Source: an uncultured Bacteroidota bacterium | GTDB taxonomy: Bacteria; Bacteroidota; Bacteroidia; Flavobacteriales; Flavobacteriaceae | Assembly: GCA_903838055.1 (NCBI GenBank) | Contig: CAILWV010000067.1 | Span: 1 to 64,000 of the forward strand | DNA length: 64,000 bases | Reading direction: 5' to 3' | The notes under the pieces: generated by a model | Told to the model about the DNA's origin: nothing | Database searches by the model: none | What the model saw: the letters and a program-made list of their open reading frames with translations, nothing else | Shown: one piece after another, positions 18,151 to 28,544 of the stretch | How the letters are laid out: each line of letters opens with the position of its first letter | Position numbering within the stretch: the first letter of the stretch is position 1 | Program-made: the position numbers and the translations under genes

Positions 18151-18468
18151 AATGAATTCACTAAAAAATACTGAAAATCAAATACTTGGAACAGTATAAA
18201 AGTGATTTTGTGTCTGATTTATTTTTCAAATATACAACATTTTTGGTACTTTCAAACTTCCTTCAAAAATCCAAAAAAACGATCAAAAACACCCTTTTTT
18301 GACACTTTTTCTGCCACAAACTTGATCAACTTTTCAAGGTTTTCGGTGCTTACGAGAGAAAATTAGTGCCACACTTTTCAAAAACAGCAAAAATCTGCAG
18401 GTTTTTATTCAAAAAACACCATTTATTTTGGAGTCAAAAAAAAAAGTGGATTAATATCCACTCTTTCA
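18151..18468. other. Left end of island 1, no gene seen
   Basis: About 320 bp of AT-rich DNA between the tRNA terminator and the end of hsdR. No open frame of note. TGCCACA occurs twice (around 18310 and 18368) and could belong to recombinase arm sites, but I cannot support more. Confidence 0.5.
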
Positions 18469-21400
18469 TTATGCAGTTGCATTCTCATTAATGCGTTCTA
18501 TTATACTTATTACTTTGTGTGCATCACTGTCGTCAAACGTACCAATCAATCCTTGATCATTCATGTCTGTAAATGGTGGTTCAAAAAGCATGCTTGGTTC
18601 AATGGTTCCATTCTTGGTCAAATATGTAATAATGTTTTGTATAAAAGTCATTTGGTCTGCACGAAGATTTCCTGCTTGTAGAAATTCGGAAAATGCATCC
18701 TGTGCTGCTTTTGTTTCCAGTCCAATAATGCTTCTGATGAAAACCCCCAGCGGTTCGTGTCCAAATTCTTTTTCAAAGTCTTCTCTTGTTCCTCTTTCTT
18801 CTCCATCAAACAATATTTCTTCCAACAGTTTCAATTCCTTTGCAGTTATTGGATTATTGGAAAGCAATTTTGAAATGGTCAATTGGTGTTTGTTCTCCCG
18901 TATAAAACTTTCTACTCTTCTTCTGTAGGAAGTTCCATAATTGGATGCCAACATTGGTTCTGAAACAGTCATTGTGATTTCGGAATCTTTCAAATCAGTA
19001 TAAATAATTGCTCTCCCTCTTGTATCAAGATACTGAATAAGTTCTCTCAATTCTTCTCTTACGCTGTCTAATTTCTTCTGTGATATCCCTTTGTAAAAAT
19101 CTTGTTTCTTGATATTCTCAATCATTGATTTTGCACGTAGTACAGCCGGAATAGTATACTTTTGACTCAATCCCTCTGCAATATCAATCAAGTTTTCTTC
19201 ATATTTCTTCTTTGTTCCTGACATCATTAAAGTGGCAATTTGCAACTTTAACATCATCAGATCAAATCGCCTTGCCATTTCGTTTACAGTTTCTGGAACC
19301 TGCAATTCTGATAAATGTTCTTCAATTATATGAACATCATTACTGTCGATAGAATTCCATCTTGATCTTTCTCCAAATTCCTCCACATATTTCAAATTCA
19401 TTGCCACTTGAAAACGGTCTCTGTTCAACTCTTTTATAGTTTTGTGCAATATATCACGTAATGTATTGGACAACTCTATGTTTTCTTCTTCCCCTTCTTC
19501 AACAAGCAACCTACTTAAATGCAATCTCGATTCAAAAATCTGCTGCGTTATTGGTTTTACAATAAATGTTTCCTTTCCCTTTTTCTGTACTTCAAAAAAG
19601 TCAAAATTTCCGCATACATCAAAAATCAAGAAATGATCTTTTGGTTGTCCTGGTCCAAATACATCTTCACACAATCTTGTGCCTCTTCCTATCATCTGCC
19701 AGAATTTGGCATACGAACGAACCACTTTGAAAAATACCAAATTCAATACTCGTACTGCATCAATTCCTGTGTCCATCATATCAACAGAAACTGCAATTTG
19801 CGGATTGTTTTCTTTATACTTATCACAGAATGCATCTATCAAACTTTGAGCGTGTGAAACCTCGTTATGTATCATCGAAATGAATCCCGATGGCAAATGT
19901 GGGTACCGTTCTGTAAAACAATCTACAATGAATTTTGCATGTTGTTGGTTTACTGCAAAGATGATGGTTCTACCTAACTTGTCACCACCCTCAATCTTCA
20001 ATCCGTTGTGCATCAAGTTATCCAAAACCTTGTTAACTGTATCTTTGTTGAACAACCATTTGTTCATGGCATTGGCTCTTATTTCTTCAGGAAAAAGTCC
20101 AGTGGTTTTATCTTCAAATGTTTCTTCGTATTTTTCTTTTTCTTTATCCGTCAAATCTTTATACTTGATTCCATCTCTCAAAAAATTGGTAGTAATATCA
20201 ATGTTTTTGTAAGGATTCAAATATTGTGGTACTGCCTGATGCAATTCATACAAGAAAGTTGGATCTTCATTACCACAACCAAATAGTTCAAAAGTATTAT
20301 GATCAATTCCATCCTTTGGTGTTGCTGTCAATCCTACAATACTTGCATCAAAATAATCAAAGATTGCTTTATACCTGTTGTATATAGAACGGTGCGCTTC
20401 ATCAATAATGATTAGATCAAAATGTCCCACACCATAAAACCGTTCTTCGGCAGTACGGATACTATCAATTTTATTCATCATACTTGGATAGGTACTGAAC
20501 ACCAATCTTGTAGTATCGTTCTCTTTCTCTTCTGACAAATTAATTGAGGAAAGATCCGGCAAATATTCGCTGAAATTATTTTTTGCTTGCCTAACCAATG
20601 CATTTCTATCGGCAAGAAACAGCACTCGTTTAACCCAATTGTTTTTGAACAAAACATCTACTAATGCAGCAGCAGTTCTAGTCTTGCCACTTCCTGTTGC
20701 CATGACTAACAACGCTCTTCTTTTGTTACCACATAATCCATTGGCACCATCTGTAACGAAAGTTTCTGCAACACGATTTATGGCTTCAAATTGGTAAGGT
20801 CGGTTGGCAATTGCAGTATTAATGGTTGCTTGACGAATGTCTTTTATGGTGGATCTTTTTTGAATCAACCAACGCAATTCTTCTTTGGTATAAAACCCAT
20901 AAACTCTTCTTGGAGAACTGTAAAAAGTATCTTCCCATATCTTGGTTTCATATCCATTGGTATAGAAAATCACCGGTCTTTGTTGGTGCATTTTCTCTAA
21001 ACAATTGGCATACAAAAACGCTTGGTGTTTTCCTACTTCAATATCTTTGGTTGTACGTTTTGCTTCAATAATTGCAAGTGGTTTTCCATTATCATCCCAC
21101 AATACATAATCTACAAATCCGTTACCTTTTGGGTTGTCTACAGTTACTGGCATCCCTGTTACAGGGTATTCCAATTCTCTGCCTATATTCAAATTGTTCC
21201 ACCCCACCTCTTTCAAGTCAACATCTATTAAATGCTGACGTGTTTGGGCTTCTGAGAACTCGGATGAAAGTGGTTTTAATCGTTCTTGTTTTTGTTTTTT
21301 CAGTTTTACAACTGCTTGCTGTGTTTGCTGTTTGAATTCTGACAAAGCCGTTTCGCTTTCTTGTGCTTTGGCAAGTATAACATCTTTCTCTTGTTGCAGT

Positions 21401-21903
21401 TTTGCAATTTGTTCCAACAAAAGTTGGTAGGCTTTCTCTTGTTCTTGTTGTTGTTCTTTTATTTGTCTTTGCTTTTCTCCCAATTTTGGAATAAAAGAAT
21501 CGTCAAAAGAACCTGGTAAATCTGGAATTGCTTTACTGTAAGTTTGTGCAAACCATTTAGTGAAATCATATATGTATCGGATGCTGATTAAAGCATCTTT
21601 GGAAGCAACTTTATTTCCAAAATGGACTGAATTGTTTCCTGTTTTTCTAACAATACGAAGACCCTCTCGAAGTTGAAAAGGAATGATGCTTTTAATTTCT
21701 TCATGATCCATCAACTGAACCAAATCGGTATTGAATGGTTTTTCAATGTGCTCTAAATCATAAATCAAGTACATGGATTCTTCCAATACCAAACGGCAGT
21801 AACTGGCGCAAGAAACAGGTTCTGTAAAAACCCTTTCCTCTGCAGTTTTCAGTTTGCTGTAGAGTGACAGCCACTCTTGTTGAAGAAATTTAAAATTGCT
21901 CAT
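18469..21903 (-). CDS. hsdR: Type I restriction enzyme R subunit (EcoEI-like)
   Basis: Motor and nuclease subunit of a type I restriction system, 1144 residues. Order of parts: a DUF4145-type N-terminal helical domain (about 1-120), a Gln-rich coiled coil (about 145-215), a PD-(D/E)xK nuclease domain (GFVDYVLWDDNGKPLAIIEAKRT, about 265-290), then helicase motifs MATGSGKTRTAAAL (Walker A, about 400), IIIDEAHRSIYN (DEAH, about 500), GLTATP and QMIGRGTRLCED, and an EcoEI-type C-terminal region. It needs HsdM and HsdS encoded upstream. It is last in the operon, 118 bp after the AlbA_2 gene. Confidence 0.95.
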   Translation of the reverse strand: MSNFKFLQQEWLSLYSKLKTAEERVFTEPVSCASYCRLVLEESMYLIYDLEHIEKPFNTDLVQLMDHEEIKSIIPFQLREGLRIVRKTGNNSVHFGNKVASKDALISIRYIYDFTKWFAQTYSKAIPDLPGSFDDSFIPKLGEKQRQIKEQQQEQEKAYQLLLEQIAKLQQEKDVILAKAQESETALSEFKQQTQQAVVKLKKQKQERLKPLSSEFSEAQTRQHLIDVDLKEVGWNNLNIGRELEYPVTGMPVTVDNPKGNGFVDYVLWDDNGKPLAIIEAKRTTKDIEVGKHQAFLYANCLEKMHQQRPVIFYTNGYETKIWEDTFYSSPRRVYGFYTKEELRWLIQKRSTIKDIRQATINTAIANRPYQFEAINRVAETFVTDGANGLCGNKRRALLVMATGSGKTRTAAALVDVLFKNNWVKRVLFLADRNALVRQAKNNFSEYLPDLSSINLSEEKENDTTRLVFSTYPSMMNKIDSIRTAEERFYGVGHFDLIIIDEAHRSIYNRYKAIFDYFDASIVGLTATPKDGIDHNTFELFGCGNEDPTFLYELHQAVPQYLNPYKNIDITTNFLRDGIKYKDLTDKEKEKYEETFEDKTTGLFPEEIRANAMNKWLFNKDTVNKVLDNLMHNGLKIEGGDKLGRTIIFAVNQQHAKFIVDCFTERYPHLPSGFISMIHNEVSHAQSLIDAFCDKYKENNPQIAVSVDMMDTGIDAVRVLNLVFFKVVRSYAKFWQMIGRGTRLCEDVFGPGQPKDHFLIFDVCGNFDFFEVQKKGKETFIVKPITQQIFESRLHLSRLLVEEGEEENIELSNTLRDILHKTIKELNRDRFQVAMNLKYVEEFGERSRWNSIDSNDVHIIEEHLSELQVPETVNEMARRFDLMMLKLQIATLMMSGTKKKYEENLIDIAEGLSQKYTIPAVLRAKSMIENIKKQDFYKGISQKKLDSVREELRELIQYLDTRGRAIIYTDLKDSEITMTVSEPMLASNYGTSYRRRVESFIRENKHQLTISKLLSNNPITAKELKLLEEILFDGEERGTREDFEKEFGHEPLGVFIRSIIGLETKAAQDAFSEFLQAGNLRADQMTFIQNIITYLTKNGTIEPSMLFEPPFTDMNDQGLIGTFDDSDAHKVISIIERINENATA

Positions 21904-22021
21904 TAGTATATTTTATTAAAAACCATCATGAAATTATCTGCATTTACCATTGAAAATTGTGTTTCACAAAATGCTTTATCAACATTTCTATCAACATTTC
22001 TATCAACATTTTTTAGTTATT

Positions 22022-23665
22022 TCATTGATTTATGTTGATAGAGTATAAAGTCCATCTTTTTTCACCTTCTTTAATAAGAAGACTACTATCAATCATTTCA
22101 TCCAGTTTTGCTTTAAGTGTTCTTTGTTTTATTTCTTCACCAATTCTTTTGTTTATGTCACTTATAGCACTTTTTGGATAATTCTTTAAATCTTCATAAA
22201 TAAGTTCTTGCAATCTATGAGGTTCTATTCTTTTTAAATTTGTTTTTTCAATGAAATCACTACTTCTCAAAAATTCAGGATTTACAAAATAGAACGTTCC
22301 TTTTGTTTTTCCTTTTGATTGTACTAACTCCAAATCCAATAATCTCCCTAACCAAGATTGTACGCCATTTGAATTAACAACATTTAATAGATTTGCTAAT
22401 TCAATTGCTGAAATCCCATCATTTTGTGCAATCAAACCTAATGTAATTAATTCTCTTTGTCTAAGTTGCAACTCTTTTGAAGCTTTGTCCATCAATCTTA
22501 AAACTTCATTACTCATGATTCGTTTCTTGATTGTAACAACAACTCTATCATCTCCTTCTAAAACAATTGGAACCTCTTTACCATTACCCAACAATAACTC
22601 ATATACTTTGTCATAACCGCTTCCTTCCTTTTCCATCAATTTTAAATCATAGAAAAGTTTTGCCAACAATGGATTGCGTTGTACCGATTTAGTCAAAATA
22701 TTTTCAGGAGTAACCCCAAGAGGCAATAATCCTGGACTGTGTATTTCAAGTCGATCATTATATAAATTGATAAAAATATCACCACGCATAGAATAATTGC
22801 GATGTGCAAAAGCATTTGCAACCAATTCTCTAATTACTTCGGGAGGATAATTGTAAATATTCTTTCTAAAAATACCATCAGAAACTTCTACAAATTCATT
22901 CCAATCAGGTATTTGAGTCAAAATATCATTGATTAACTCCTTAGGATTTTGGGAAAAATCATCCCAAACTTTTTTAAACACTTTTCGTTCTTCAATATCA
23001 TATTTTATGAACTGAACAGATGGCGGGTAATGAATAACAGCTCTGTCCTTTCTGTTTCCAATCCAGAGAATACCCAAATTAGTAAGCACTCCATTGTTAG
23101 TAAGAAAGTAATGGTCTACAATTTCTTCATCGTGCATGTCTTTTATAAACTGACTTACTCTCTCAGAAGAACGAATATCTTTGAGGAACTGGTTTAATTT
23201 AGTCACATCACAATCTGATAAAGGAATTTTTTTAACTGTTTTATCTTCCCAAACAAATGCATTTTTTTCAGCAAACAAACGTTCAATATCATCCGAAAGT
23301 ATTGGTTTACATTGGTCAGAAACTCGCATATAGTATTTACCATCTGTAGTACAGGCAATGGATTGACTGCTTCTAAAAACGGTTAACTCTATATATTCCC
23401 CACCATTATCTGCGGTAATTATTTTAGGTGCAATACCAACATACAAAGTAAGTGAGGATATTTTCTTCTGAATTGCCTCAATTAAATCTGGATTAATTTT
23501 TTGGGAAGCAACAGGTACATTTTGATCATCTTCAATACCTATTAAAATATTACCTCCTGCACTGTTGGCAAAACAAACGCAGTCTTTCGCAAGTTCTTTC
23601 CAGTCTGCTTTTTTACCATCTATTATTGAAAGTGACTTTTTATCTAAACTACTATTCTCTTTCAT
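22022..23665 (-). CDS. AlbA_2 / HATPase_c_4 ATP-binding protein inside the RM operon
   Basis: A 547-residue protein with an N-terminal Schlafen-type AlbA_2 domain (KKADWKELAKDCVCFANSAGGNILIGIEDD, about 19-48), a divergent GHKL-like ATP-binding segment (REIVANAFAHRNYSMRGDIFINLYNDRLEIHSPG, about 285-320) and C-terminal winged-helix segments. Such proteins are usually annotated as ATP-binding or transcriptional regulators and turn up often in defence islands. It starts 10 bp after hsdS and precedes hsdR, so it is translated from the RM operon. It could regulate the system or be an added defence effector; the sequence does not decide. Confidence 0.85.
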   Translation of the reverse strand: MKENSSLDKKSLSIIDGKKADWKELAKDCVCFANSAGGNILIGIEDDQNVPVASQKINPDLIEAIQKKISSLTLYVGIAPKIITADNGGEYIELTVFRSSQSIACTTDGKYYMRVSDQCKPILSDDIERLFAEKNAFVWEDKTVKKIPLSDCDVTKLNQFLKDIRSSERVSQFIKDMHDEEIVDHYFLTNNGVLTNLGILWIGNRKDRAVIHYPPSVQFIKYDIEERKVFKKVWDDFSQNPKELINDILTQIPDWNEFVEVSDGIFRKNIYNYPPEVIRELVANAFAHRNYSMRGDIFINLYNDRLEIHSPGLLPLGVTPENILTKSVQRNPLLAKLFYDLKLMEKEGSGYDKVYELLLGNGKEVPIVLEGDDRVVVTIKKRIMSNEVLRLMDKASKELQLRQRELITLGLIAQNDGISAIELANLLNVVNSNGVQSWLGRLLDLELVQSKGKTKGTFYFVNPEFLRSSDFIEKTNLKRIEPHRLQELIYEDLKNYPKSAISDINKRIGEEIKQRTLKAKLDEMIDSSLLIKEGEKRWTLYSININQ

Positions 23666-23675
23666 GATACTTTTT

Positions 23676-24845
23676 TTATAACTCCCCTTTAAACGCCTTT
23701 TGCAACAGACTATTAAACAAACGCTCTGATTGCTCTAAACTCTTTTGTGCAATGGCTTTCTGTTCTTCTATTACTGCCACTCGCTCTGCAAATTCGTTTT
23801 GAAGGTTAATTGAAGGATTTATTACCTCGTAACTCTTTAATAATGCAGAATTCAAATTTGGTTGATTTCCACCTCTTCCTAAACTTCTTAAATCTTCATA
23901 ATTCAATTGTAGTAATTGAAATAGAAAGTTGAAATTCATTTTGTCTGATGGTGGTATTACTCCACAAGCTTGATTTGTAGTGGCATCAATTCCTAACATA
24001 CCTATCTGTCCTCTTGTTTTTCCTTGACCATACATCGCAATTATCAAAGAACCTTTTGGATATAATTTACAACTTGAATTTGTTAATGCTTCTTCAGAAA
24101 TTTTCTCTGATGTATTATAAATCACTTTGCCATTTACTTCACCAGTTTTAACCCAAGGAATTTCACCAACATAATAACTATCATTTTCTCTACTTGGAGT
24201 ACTTCCAGATGAAATTTTACTTATATCTCCCAACATTACTTTCTCCCACCCCTTAGGATTACTCACAGGATCCCCAAACATATCCAAGAACAGTGCTTGT
24301 GTAAGTTCATCATACTTTGCAATCAATGCTTTGTCATTCTGTCTTAATGCATCTGCAGCATCCAGTATGTTGGCAATTTTCTGTTGTTGTGGGAGTGGTG
24401 GTAGAGGGATTTCAAGTTCTCCAAGTTTTTTTCTTGTTATTCTCTCTCTTGTAGTTCCTGTTTTTTGTCTCTCAATAGAATTTCTTATATCTGTAGAATT
24501 CAAACAATATTGTAAATATCTATTATTACAATTTTCATTTGTTCTAATTATGCAAACATCAACCGCAGTAACATATTTTTCATTTTCCTCTAATGGAAAA
24601 ACACACGCTCTTCCTAATGGATCTGGCATTCTTGCAATCAGAATATCACCCTTTTTAAGAAAAGTACATCTTAATCTTTTTGCAGTTTCTCTATTAATAA
24701 ATCTTGATGATTTATCAACAAAAAAACCATCACCAATATCAGCAAGTTGAATAAGTCTTATCTTTCCATTTGGATCTTGATCTTTACTTTCAATCCAATC
24801 CCCATCTGCAAATAAACATCCATCAAGTACATCTTTTAATTTCAT
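23676..24845 (-). CDS. hsdS: Type I restriction-modification specificity subunit
   Basis: DNA-recognition subunit with two target recognition domains (about residues 1-150 and 200-345), each followed by a conserved helical spacer: ELEIPLPPLPQQQKIANILDAADALRQNDKALIAKYDELTQALFLDMFGDP at the centre and a second at the C-terminus (AERVAVIEEQKAIAQKSLEQSERLFNSLLQKAFKGEL). The second domain begins NPKGWEKVMLGDISKISSGSTPSR, the usual half-subunit opening. At 389 residues it is full length. It overlaps hsdM by 4 bp (ATGA), typical translational coupling. The recognised sequence cannot be predicted by eye. Confidence 0.95.
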   Translation of the reverse strand: MKLKDVLDGCLFADGDWIESKDQDPNGKIRLIQLADIGDGFFVDKSSRFINRETAKRLRCTFLKKGDILIARMPDPLGRACVFPLEENEKYVTAVDVCIIRTNENCNNRYLQYCLNSTDIRNSIERQKTGTTRERITRKKLGELEIPLPPLPQQQKIANILDAADALRQNDKALIAKYDELTQALFLDMFGDPVSNPKGWEKVMLGDISKISSGSTPSRENDSYYVGEIPWVKTGEVNGKVIYNTSEKISEEALTNSSCKLYPKGSLIIAMYGQGKTRGQIGMLGIDATTNQACGVIPPSDKMNFNFLFQLLQLNYEDLRSLGRGGNQPNLNSALLKSYEVINPSINLQNEFAERVAVIEEQKAIAQKSLEQSERLFNSLLQKAFKGEL

Positions 24846-26317
24846 TTCAACAACTCTTCTAAGATTAGTAACTTTTGTTTATTCTCTTCTTGAAGATTTT
24901 TAATATCTTGTATAATCACGGATGGTTGTGCATAGGTCACTTCATCATATACTACTTCCTTGTATCTGTTTATAGACAAATCCCAATCGTTGGCTTGTAT
25001 ATCTGCAAATGGTACTAAGAAACTTTTATCTGTACGTTTTCTATCTGCTTCTGCAGTAAGATTGTGGTATCTGGCAACAATGTCTTGTATATCATTGTTC
25101 TTGGTTTCTGATCGTTTTGCATCAAGAGTATAACCATCAGCACCCATGTCATAAAACCATACTTTATCTGTACCACCAGTTCCTGTTTTGGTAAAAAATA
25201 ATACTGCTGTACTTACTCCTGCATAAGGCATAAACACGCCACTTGGCATAGAAATCACTGCATCCAACTTGTGGTTTTCAATAATCTCTTGTCTAATCTG
25301 TTTGTGAGCATTAGAAGCACCAAATAATACTCCATCAGGAACAATTACTGCACATCTTCCACCAGTTTTGAGCATGCGTAACATCAAACCTAAAAACAGC
25401 AATTCGGTTTTCTTTGATTTTACAGTTTTCAATATAGAAGTTTCCACCCCATCATAATCTAAACTTCCTTTGAATGGTGGATTGGCAAGTATCAAGGAAA
25501 ATCGATCCCGCACATCACCATTGCTTTCACTCAATGCATCTTTACCAATCAAGTTTGGACTTTCAATTCCATGCAATTGCAGGTTCATGGCACCAATGCG
25601 CAACATCGTATTGTCAAATTCAATACCTGTGAACATAGAACTGTTGTAGTGTTCTCTGAATGATTTATCATGGAACCAATCCGGGTGATTTTGGTGCAAA
25701 TATTCCCCTGCAGATACTAAGAATCCTGCAGTTCCTGCTGATGGATCACAGATAGTATCTTCTTGTGTTGGCTGCACCATGTCGACCATCATTCTAATGA
25801 TGTGTCTTGGTGTTCTAAACTGTCCGTTAGTTCCTGCGGTTGCAATTTTGGAAAGTAAATATTCATAGACATCGCCTTTGGTATCTCTATCATCCATTTT
25901 GATTTTATCAATCATCTGCACCACTTGGTCCAACAATCTTGGCGTAGGAATCATAAATGTTGCGCCAGTCATGTATTTGGCAAACACACCATTTTCGGCA
26001 CCTACTTGTTTCATGTGTTCAAATACAGATAATCCATCAACCATCGGCTTGGTAAACAAGTCAAACATGATTTGAGGATCTTTATTTTTGAAGGAGTTCC
26101 AACGCAGTTCAGTGGCAGTAGGTGGAAAGATGAAGTTTGAGATTGGCTTCTTTATCAAGGCTGCCTTTTTCTCTTCGAGTAACTGGGCTTCATCCAATCG
26201 TCGGATGAACAATAAATAAGTAAATTGTTCGATCACCGTAAGCGGATTAGAAACACCACCTGTCCAGAAACTCTCCCATATTTTGTCAACTTGTGACTTA
26301 ATTTCTCCTGTAATCAT
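24842..26317 (-). CDS. hsdM: Type I restriction-modification DNA methyltransferase subunit
   Basis: Adenine-N6 DNA methyltransferase subunit. I start it at MITGEIKSQVDKIWESFWTGG (26317, 491 residues), the usual HsdM N-terminus; the 33 extra residues of the track ORF are not family-like. The N-terminal helical domain (about 1-120) is followed by a SAM-binding fold: FRTPRHIIRMMVDMV, DPSAGTAGFLV (motif I, about 190) and the catalytic ANPPF (NPPF, about 275). First gene of the hsdM-hsdS-albA_2-hsdR operon, read from the regulatory region on its right. Confidence 0.95.
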   Translation of the reverse strand: MITGEIKSQVDKIWESFWTGGVSNPLTVIEQFTYLLFIRRLDEAQLLEEKKAALIKKPISNFIFPPTATELRWNSFKNKDPQIMFDLFTKPMVDGLSVFEHMKQVGAENGVFAKYMTGATFMIPTPRLLDQVVQMIDKIKMDDRDTKGDVYEYLLSKIATAGTNGQFRTPRHIIRMMVDMVQPTQEDTICDPSAGTAGFLVSAGEYLHQNHPDWFHDKSFREHYNSSMFTGIEFDNTMLRIGAMNLQLHGIESPNLIGKDALSESNGDVRDRFSLILANPPFKGSLDYDGVETSILKTVKSKKTELLFLGLMLRMLKTGGRCAVIVPDGVLFGASNAHKQIRQEIIENHKLDAVISMPSGVFMPYAGVSTAVLFFTKTGTGGTDKVWFYDMGADGYTLDAKRSETKNNDIQDIVARYHNLTAEADRKRTDKSFLVPFADIQANDWDLSINRYKEVVYDEVTYAQPSVIIQDIKNLQEENKQKLLILEELLK

Positions 26318-27224
26318 ATATTGTTGTTGTAGAAGTGCAATTGACTGCACCAAAGCGTTTGTATTAATCAGTAAATATAGGAAATTTTGTGAATTATTGA
26401 ACTGAAGAATAAACATGGGTGTTGATGAAAAGTAATAATGTGAATTGATGCATTAGATAGGATGCTGAATTCCTTTAAATGTACCCCCCAAACCCCCCTT
26501 ACTAAATCAAGTCAGTAAGTGATTTGGAGAACCATTTAAAAGAGTAAATTGATGCATTGAGACAATCAGCTTCACTCCCTACATCGGAAAACGCAATCAT
26601 CCAGACATGTAGTAGACTTTTGATTTTAGAACACATTCAGCAGTTCATGTTCGTTAGAGGATTTTGCAGAAATATCTTTCAATTAATGATTCGGAGTAGT
26701 AATTGTTACTCTTCCATACCTCAGGGTGAGTCGTATAACACCCTTCCTCAGGCGCATACATTTGTATTTACAAATTGCATTCCTTTGAGCTCTTCCACTT
26801 GTGACTTTTCAGTCTGCCTCAAGTCCTTTTGATAATGAAAACAATGTTTTCGCATTTATAATTATTAAAGCAAAAATCGTGCCATAAGTTATTGAATTTC
26901 TGACAAATAAGGTCAGATGATAATGCGCCAAAAAGACACAAATTTGACATGAAAACATGACAAAAAAAGCAGTGAAAAATTTATTAAAAATTCAATATGA
27001 TAATTATTGTTTTATGTTTTTCCCCATGAAGAAGCACCCCACCCCCTCACATTTTTCATCAAACATTTCCTCCTGTATTGTAAGGTAAAGAATCACACTA
27101 CATGGCTGTAGTTGAAGTATGTGTGCTTTCGAGTGCAAAAAGTACCTATGCAACTACCCCCGATGATTGCATAGTTAACCACTATCCCCCTGTTGATCCA
27201 GTTTAACAATTAAATTTTTCAACA
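26318..27224. other. Non-coding control region between the RM operon and the ATPase module
   Basis: About 900 bp with no convincing gene; the 91-residue open frame at 26557 has a Ser/Cys-rich composition unlike a protein of this genome. Visible structures: a GTACCCCCCAAACCCCCC stretch near 26480; a hairpin GGGTG/CACCC at 26724-26743 framed by CCTCAGG repeats; ACTACA-TGGC-TGTAGT at 27097-27112; and CTATGCAA/TTGCATAG at 27146-27174, the last two within 130 bp of the ATPase start. It should hold divergent promoters and perhaps an origin or regulatory RNA. Confidence 0.5.
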
Positions 27225-28085
27225 ATGGAATTAAAAAAATCAAACAGGAATCAAGCACGTATTCGTGTGGCAATGCAGGGTCCTTCTGGATCCGGAAAAT
27301 CGTATTCATCACTCTTACTTGCTTATGGAATTTGTCAAGACTGGAAAAGAATTGCAGTTATTGATAGCGAATCACAATCTGCTCATTTATATTCGCATCT
27401 TGGTGAATATAATGTGCTTAATCTGTCTGCACCTTTCACACCAGAAAGGTACATAGAAGCAATTAATACTTGCGAAAATGCAGGTATGGAGGTCATAATC
27501 ATAGATAGTCTCTCTCATTGTTGGGACGGCGATGGTGGTATTTTGGATATCCACGCACAAATGGCAGGAAATTCCTTCACCAACTGGAGCAAGGTTACTC
27601 CTCGTCATAATGCACTTGTACAGAAGATACTTTCTTCAGGCAGTCATATCATTGCTACTATTCGTAGTAAACAAGATTATGTGATTACTGAAAAGAATGG
27701 TAAGTCTGTACCAGAAAAGGTCGGTATGAAAGGAATCCAAAAAGATGGACTTGAATACGATTATACAATTGTCTTTGAATTGGACATTTACAATCTTATT
27801 AACTGTACAAAGGATCGAACAAGATTATTCAATTCACGTATTCCATTCAAAATTGATGAGAGTGTTGGTAAAAAAATCAAGAATTGGTGTAAAGATGGTG
27901 AGGGTTACAAAGACAATGAGATAATCGAAATGATCAATGCTTGTAAAACCTTTGACGAATTAAATGAGTTACACAAGAACCAACCTTATGTGAGAAAGTT
28001 TACAACCTATCTCAATAATAGAGCAGCAGTCATTAAAGGAGAAGCAAGAGATTATCGTGCAAGTCTTAACGGTCAAGCAGTATGA
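27225..28085 (+). CDS. Sak4-like/RecA-fold ATPase of mobile elements
   Basis: A 286-residue ATPase with Walker A GPSGSGKSYSSLLLA (about 19-33) and a Walker B-like VIIIDSLSHCWDGDGG (about 90-105), then an arginine-bearing region (IIATIRSKQDY). This is the pattern of phage-type AAA_24/Sak4 recombination ATPases, which work with single-strand annealing or binding proteins. Its stop overlaps the next gene's start by 4 bp (ATGA), so the two are translationally coupled. Part of a recombination module common in Bacteroidota mobile DNA as I know it. The specific partner is not visible. Confidence 0.75.
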   Translation: MELKKSNRNQARIRVAMQGPSGSGKSYSSLLLAYGICQDWKRIAVIDSESQSAHLYSHLGEYNVLNLSAPFTPERYIEAINTCENAGMEVIIIDSLSHCWDGDGGILDIHAQMAGNSFTNWSKVTPRHNALVQKILSSGSHIIATIRSKQDYVITEKNGKSVPEKVGMKGIQKDGLEYDYTIVFELDIYNLINCTKDRTRLFNSRIPFKIDESVGKKIKNWCKDGEGYKDNEIIEMINACKTFDELNELHKNQPYVRKFTTYLNNRAAVIKGEARDYRASLNGQAV

Positions 28086-28537
28086 TGAATATTGCAAATT
28101 TGGGAGAGGTCACAGTTGGATATAAATACAACTCTTCCCTGCAGAATCGACCAAAAATTACGGATGTAAAAATGGCTCATGATATTATTATGAGAATGAT
28201 GGACATGGACAAAATTGGTTTGCAAGAACAAATTGTGGTTCTGTATCTGAATCAAGCAAATCTTGTGATTGGATCTTCGAATGCTTTTACAGGAGGGCTA
28301 ACTGGCTCTGTTGTTGATATACGAATCATTATTGCAACTGCGCTCAATTTGATGGCAACAGGAGTGATAATTGCTCATAATCACCCGAGTTCAAATCTCA
28401 AGGCATCTACTCAAGATATCACATTGACAAAAAAACTCAAAACCGCATTGTCCTACATGGATATCAATCTTCTGGATCATTTAATAGTCACACCCGAGAA
28501 CGAATATCTCTCCATGTCAAACGAGGGATTATTCTAA
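28082..28537 (+). CDS. RadC-like JAB-domain protein
   Basis: A 151-residue protein with the JAB/MPN metalloprotease-like core: GVIIAHNHPSSNLKASTQDI carries the HxH...D metal-binding pattern (about residues 98-117). The N-terminal helix-hairpin-helix part of full RadC is missing, as in the short RadC proteins carried by phages and integrative elements. Role unproven; once tied to DNA repair. Overlaps the ATPase gene by 4 bp and ends at a strong terminator. Confidence 0.88.
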   Translation: MMNIANLGEVTVGYKYNSSLQNRPKITDVKMAHDIIMRMMDMDKIGLQEQIVVLYLNQANLVIGSSNAFTGGLTGSVVDIRIIIATALNLMATGVIIAHNHPSSNLKASTQDITLTKKLKTALSYMDINLLDHLIVTPENEYLSMSNEGLF

Positions 28538-28544
28538 TTCAATC

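Noticed and set aside
26557-26832. 91-residue ORF upstream of the RM operon
   Set aside because: Ser/Cys-rich, no family pattern, lies across a hairpin; treated as non-coding.
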